Shown one piece after another: positions 61,049 to 64,000 of a stretch of 64,000 nt of DNA (within the stretch, counting starts at the first letter, position 1; every line of letters starts with the position of its first letter). The stretch is taken from the NCBI RefSeq assembly GCF_011764425.1, contig NZ_BLPF01000003.1, positions 744,001 to 808,000 on the forward strand, read 5' to 3'. The notes below the pieces were generated by a model. It searched no databases. It saw nothing but the letters and a program-made list of their open reading frames with translations, and was not told the origin of the DNA. Made by a program: the position numbers and the translations under genes. The stretch comes from Phytohabitans houttuyneae. GTDB lineage: Bacteria; Actinomycetota; Actinomycetes; Mycobacteriales; Micromonosporaceae.

Positions 61049-62572
61049 GTGCGGATCGATCAGGTTCTTGGTGGCCGGTATCGGCTGCTTTGTCATCTCG
61101 GCTCGGGCGGGATGGCCACCGTGTGGCGTGCCCATGACGAGGTCCTTGACCGGGTCGTGGCGGTGAAGGTGCTCGCCGGCCCGTACAGCACTGATCCGGG
61201 AGCCAGAAGCCGGATCCGGGCCGAGGCTCGCGCGGCGGCCAGCCTGTCCCATCCGCACGTGACCAATGTGCACGACTATGGCGAGTGCGTCGGCGAGGAC
61301 GGTGCGTCACTTCCGTACGTGGTCATGGAACTGTTGCCCGGGCAGACGCTCGCGCAGCGTCTCGCCGACGGGCCGATCCCGCCGCGGGCTGCGATGCGGC
61401 TGTGCTCGCAGATCGCGGAGGCGCTGGCCGCCGCGCACGCTCGGGGACTGGTGCACCGTGATGTGAAACCGTCCAATGTGATCCTGACGCCGGCCGGGGC
61501 GAAGGTGCTCGACTTCGGTATCGCGGTCGCCGCTGGCCAGGAGGAGCCCGAGGCTGACGGCCGCCTGCTCGGCACCCCGGCGTACATCGCGCCGGAGCGG
61601 ATCACCGCGGACCTGGCGTTGCCGTCCTCTGACGTGTACGCCCTCGGTGTCCTCATCCACCGGGTGTTGACCAACCGGTTGCCGTGGACGGTCGAGACCA
61701 CGATGGAGATGCTGAACGCCCACATCTTCGCCGAACCCGCGCCGCTGCCGGCCATCGAGGGCGTCCCGTTCGAGATCAATGAGGTCACCGCCAGGTGCCT
61801 GGCGCGAGATCCGTGGGACCGGCCCGAGGCCGCCGTCGTCGCTGGCATCTTCGCGACGGCCGCCGGGCTGGCGGTCGTGGCCGATGATGACGGTGACCTC
61901 GCGGCCGCGCCGGCGCCACCGCCACAACGACCGCGTCCGGACGACGAACCGGATGCGATGCCAGCGTCGCCGGCATTGCCAGCTTCACCCGGCCGGCCTG
62001 GCGTCGCCCGCCGGGTTCTGCTCGTGGGTGCGCTCGTCATAGCGTTGGTCACCGCCGCCGCGGCCGCGCTCCGCCAGGCCGACGACCGGCCCAGCACCGC
62101 CGGGGGACCGCTGTCGACGGGACAGCCTGCCCAGGATGCCGCGCAGACCCGAGCGACCCAGACACCGCAGAGCCTGCCGGCTGCCTCGAGCGGCAGTACG
62201 GTGACGCCCCCGTCAACCCGCCCAAACCTGGGTGCCGCGCCCGACCAGAAGCCCTCACCATCGGCTGCCTCTTCGGACACTGGTTCGCCGGCGGCTAGCC
62301 GCACCAGCGTGCCGCCGCCGGGCACCACGCCGGGACCCGCGCCGGGCACCACGGTGACCGCGCTGGGCGGGGTGGTCCGGGTGCAATGTGCCGGTCGTAC
62401 GGCCCAGGTCCTGGACGTTCAACCCGCGGCTGGCTACACGATCAAGGATTATGACGCCGGACCGGCCGCCGAAGTCCAGGTCGTGCTGCAGTCCGCAACC
62501 AACGAAAGCGAGATCAAAGTCAGGTGCGGTTCGAACGGACCGCTGCCGAGGATCAAGGAAAGCCAGCAGTAA
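61049..62572 (+). CDS. Membrane Ser/Thr protein kinase (PknB-like)
   Basis: 507 residues from GTG 61049. Kinase domain (1-260): Gly loop LGSGGMATV, Lys40 in VAVKVL, catalytic HRDVKPSN, DFG, and GTPAYIAPE. A Pro-rich linker, a transmembrane helix (about 313-333, VLLVGALVIALVTAAAAAL) and an extracellular tail (VVRVQCAGRTAQVLD through the C-terminus) that is not a PASTA repeat. Regulates envelope or stress processes by phosphorylation. An upstream ATG-like start at 61028 is weaker. Confidence 0.92.
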   Translation: MRIDQVLGGRYRLLCHLGSGGMATVWRAHDEVLDRVVAVKVLAGPYSTDPGARSRIRAEARAAASLSHPHVTNVHDYGECVGEDGASLPYVVMELLPGQTLAQRLADGPIPPRAAMRLCSQIAEALAAAHARGLVHRDVKPSNVILTPAGAKVLDFGIAVAAGQEEPEADGRLLGTPAYIAPERITADLALPSSDVYALGVLIHRVLTNRLPWTVETTMEMLNAHIFAEPAPLPAIEGVPFEINEVTARCLARDPWDRPEAAVVAGIFATAAGLAVVADDDGDLAAAPAPPPQRPRPDDEPDAMPASPALPASPGRPGVARRVLLVGALVIALVTAAAAALRQADDRPSTAGGPLSTGQPAQDAAQTRATQTPQSLPAASSGSTVTPPSTRPNLGAAPDQKPSPSAASSDTGSPAASRTSVPPPGTTPGPAPGTTVTALGGVVRVQCAGRTAQVLDVQPAAGYTIKDYDAGPAAEVQVVLQSATNESEIKVRCGSNGPLPRIKESQQ

Positions 62573-62873
62573 CCGCGACGGCGTTGCAAGCAGCAAGCCG
62601 TGTGGTGCGCGGGGTTTACGCTGCCCGGTGAGATCGTTGGTCCGGACCACGCTGAGAGCACCGAAGCGTTGGTTCGCGAGTCCAGTGCGCCGGGCTGGTC
62701 CGGCTACTTCGCCTCGATCGCCCCAGATGTATCGACCCGCCCGGCCTGCGGTGCGGCTACGCGGTACCCGCTACCGGCGGGATCGAGGCCGAACTCCTAC
62801 CTCTCCTAGTCCAAGCGGTTCCGTCTGATGTCTGCCGCGGTACGGCTCGGCCGGTGAGGCGTTGGCCCGGGGC
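62573..62873. other. Intergenic stretch, no gene recognised
   Basis: About 301 nt between the convergent kinase and YtxH-like genes. An open frame at 62600-62809 (starting MWCAGFTLPG) lacks recognisable features and a clear ribosome site, so it is not called. Confidence 0.4.
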
Positions 62874-63635
62874 TTATCGGGCCGGCCGGCCTGGACCGCG
62901 TTGCTGGGGTGGTCGGGTGGAGACTGATCGCGTCGGCCGTCGCCGTGCTGCTTGGCTGGGGATGAGCGCTGGTGGGTCGACGCAGACTGCGATCCAGGGT
63001 CCGACGTTGCCTGCGGGTGATTCACCGTCGGTGTGGCGCAGGCGGCGCAGGACAGCTCTGCAGTGTAGCCAGCGACCGTACTCGACGGTGACGCCGCTGG
63101 GATGTGGGGAGGTTCGCACCGTGTCGACGGCGCCGCCGCAGGCCGCGCAGTCCGGACCGTCGCGCTCCATCGCGTTGACCACGGTAGGCGCCGCTTGCCG
63201 TGACCGCAGGGCGCTAGTCGCCGCTGTCGGTTGCCGGCGGGGTCGGTGTAGGCGGGGGTCGGCTGCTTGGTCGCGGCCTGTGACGTCGCCCTGGGTTTGG
63301 TCCGTCGAGGGGGCGTTGGCCGGCTGCTGCGGTGCGTCCGGGTCCGCTGGGTGCGCCCGCCGGCTGATCACCACTGCCGCGACCGCGCCGATGACCACCC
63401 CGGCGGCCAGGCCGGCGCCGGCCCACCGCCAGTGCGAAGTCGGCCGCTGTCCGCGCAGCGCGAGCCGGGCCAGTGCGACCCGCTCCCGGGCCACCGATCC
63501 GCCGGTGCGGGATGTGTCGCCGACTTGGCGGGCGGCTTCGGAAGCGGCGGTCAACAGGTGCTCCCACGCCGCCGACAGTTCGGTACGGGCGCGCTTCGAA
63601 TAGTGGGAAGGAAGCCGATCGGACAGGTTGATCAT
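62874..63635 (-). CDS. YtxH-like membrane protein with unusual Cys-rich tail
   Basis: 253 residues from ATG 63635, GGAGGTGG upstream. N-terminal amphipathic helices, a transmembrane helix (about 72-91, WAGAGLAAGVVIGAVAAVVI), then a low-complexity Pro/Gln/Asp linker. The tail has DCAACGGAVDTVRTS (possible zinc site), EYGRWLHC and AVCVDPP. The N-terminal half resembles YtxH-type proteins that normally end soon after the helix, so the tail could be a separate domain or a readthrough by frameshift. Unknown function. Confidence 0.65.
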   Translation of the reverse strand: MINLSDRLPSHYSKRARTELSAAWEHLLTAASEAARQVGDTSRTGGSVARERVALARLALRGQRPTSHWRWAGAGLAAGVVIGAVAAVVISRRAHPADPDAPQQPANAPSTDQTQGDVTGRDQAADPRLHRPRRQPTAATSALRSRQAAPTVVNAMERDGPDCAACGGAVDTVRTSPHPSGVTVEYGRWLHCRAVLRRLRHTDGESPAGNVGPWIAVCVDPPALIPSQAARRRPTRSVSTRPPQQRGPGRPAR

Positions 63636-64000
63636 GACGCCACCTCCAGTTGCCTGGCCGCGTATGACGCTCGCTGAGCCGACACGATACACACCGGCAC
63701 CGGCTGCCGGGCCGTTCAATCCATCACCTCAGACACGAGGAAATCTTCTTCCGCGAAGGTAGACATGCGGCGTGGGCCTGTGTATGGTTCTAAGTGTTGC
63801 GAAGAGAGATCCAGTGCGACAGCCGACCTGGCGCACCGAGGTAAACGGCCCGCGCGGTCCGGCGCCGACCCGCTCACGATGGTGAGCCGGCGTAACGGGG
63901 CTGGACCCGGGCTCAACGCCCGGACAATCACGGGCGTCATGCACCACCAGCACCACAGGTACATGCAAGACCAGTAAGGCCGCAGTTCAAAAAGGTGTGT
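63636..64000. other. Window-end stretch without recognised gene
   Basis: About 365 nt containing the promoter of the YtxH-like gene. Short open frames on both strands (for example a minus-strand frame ending EEDFLVSEVMD) lack ribosome sites or family resemblance. Nothing else seen. Confidence 0.4.

Noticed and set aside
62600-62809. Small plus-strand gene after the kinase
   Set aside because: No ribosome site, no family resemblance; kept as non-coding.

Overview
This is a 64 kb chromosomal stretch from a high-GC Gram-positive actinobacterium. The evidence is the GC-rich coding bias, frequent GTG starts, 4-nt ATGA/GTGA gene overlaps, WYL, MT0933, TIGR03086 and STAS family proteins, and a secreted GH10 xylanase with actinobacterial CBM13 modules. 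The mix fits Micromonosporaceae (Micromonospora, Actinoplanes, Phytohabitans or Dactylosporangium), but no rRNA or other marker in the window fixes the genus. No rRNA, tRNA, CRISPR array, intact IS element or prophage was recognised. Layout: (1) 1-7.7 kb is an accessory protein-quality-control island: the end of dnaK, then grpE, a split cbpA/dnaJ, a CbpM/MerR-like modulator and clpB. It converges on a broken ctaD (cytochrome c oxidase subunit I), a frameshifted zinc alcohol dehydrogenase and a small membrane-anchored protein. (2) 8-11.4 kb: a divergent SDR/MerR pair around a palindromic operator, a transglutaminase-like protein and an FAD oxidoreductase. (3) 11.5-16.4 kb: two overlapping secreted genes, a cutinase-fold protein with eight 52-residue repeats plus three C-terminal modules, and a TIM-barrel glycosidase-like protein carrying the same C-terminal module. 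(4) 16.6-20 kb: small housekeeping and stress genes (S4, YdeI-like, RidA/WYL divergon, VOC). (5) 20-25 kb: a TetR regulator facing an esterase and a carbohydrate ABC importer (binding protein plus two permeases, no ATPase) across two palindromic operators 30 bp apart. (6) 25-31.8 kb: an apparent group II intron 3' remnant, an SDR and an ECF sigma factor sharing a promoter-like 10-mer, and assorted small proteins. (7) 31.9-35.4 kb: a run of frameshifted genes. (8) 35.4-43.3 kb: a 7-TM protein with a periplasmic-binding-like exterior, a stand-alone condensation-domain protein, and a PadR/ABC/FtsX exporter operon with a predicted leaderless promoter. (9) 43.3-49 kb: hypotheticals, a STAS protein, a META lipoprotein, an intact YCII gene followed by truncated ECF sigma and MFS genes, and a decayed stretch. 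(10) 49-51.7 kb: a bifunctional GH10-CBM13-GH62 xylanase/arabinofuranosidase with a CGAAA-N-TTTCG palindrome upstream and a near-perfect terminator. (11) 51.7-64 kb: membrane protein, NarL-type two-component system, Fic protein, metallophosphatase, epoxide hydrolase-like enzyme, a STAS protein with Cys at the usual Ser site, a Ser/Thr kinase and a YtxH-like protein. Recurrent theme: at least ten reading-frame breaks in otherwise well-conserved genes are each explained by loss of a single base, often in a C or G run. Some may therefore be sequence errors, but ctaD also lacks about 190 residues and is truly defective. The most interesting items are the repeat-bearing secreted gene pair, the 7TM plus binding-fold protein, the GH10-GH62 fusion with its regulatory palindrome, the twin TetR operators, the possible ECF regulon motif and the intron remnant.
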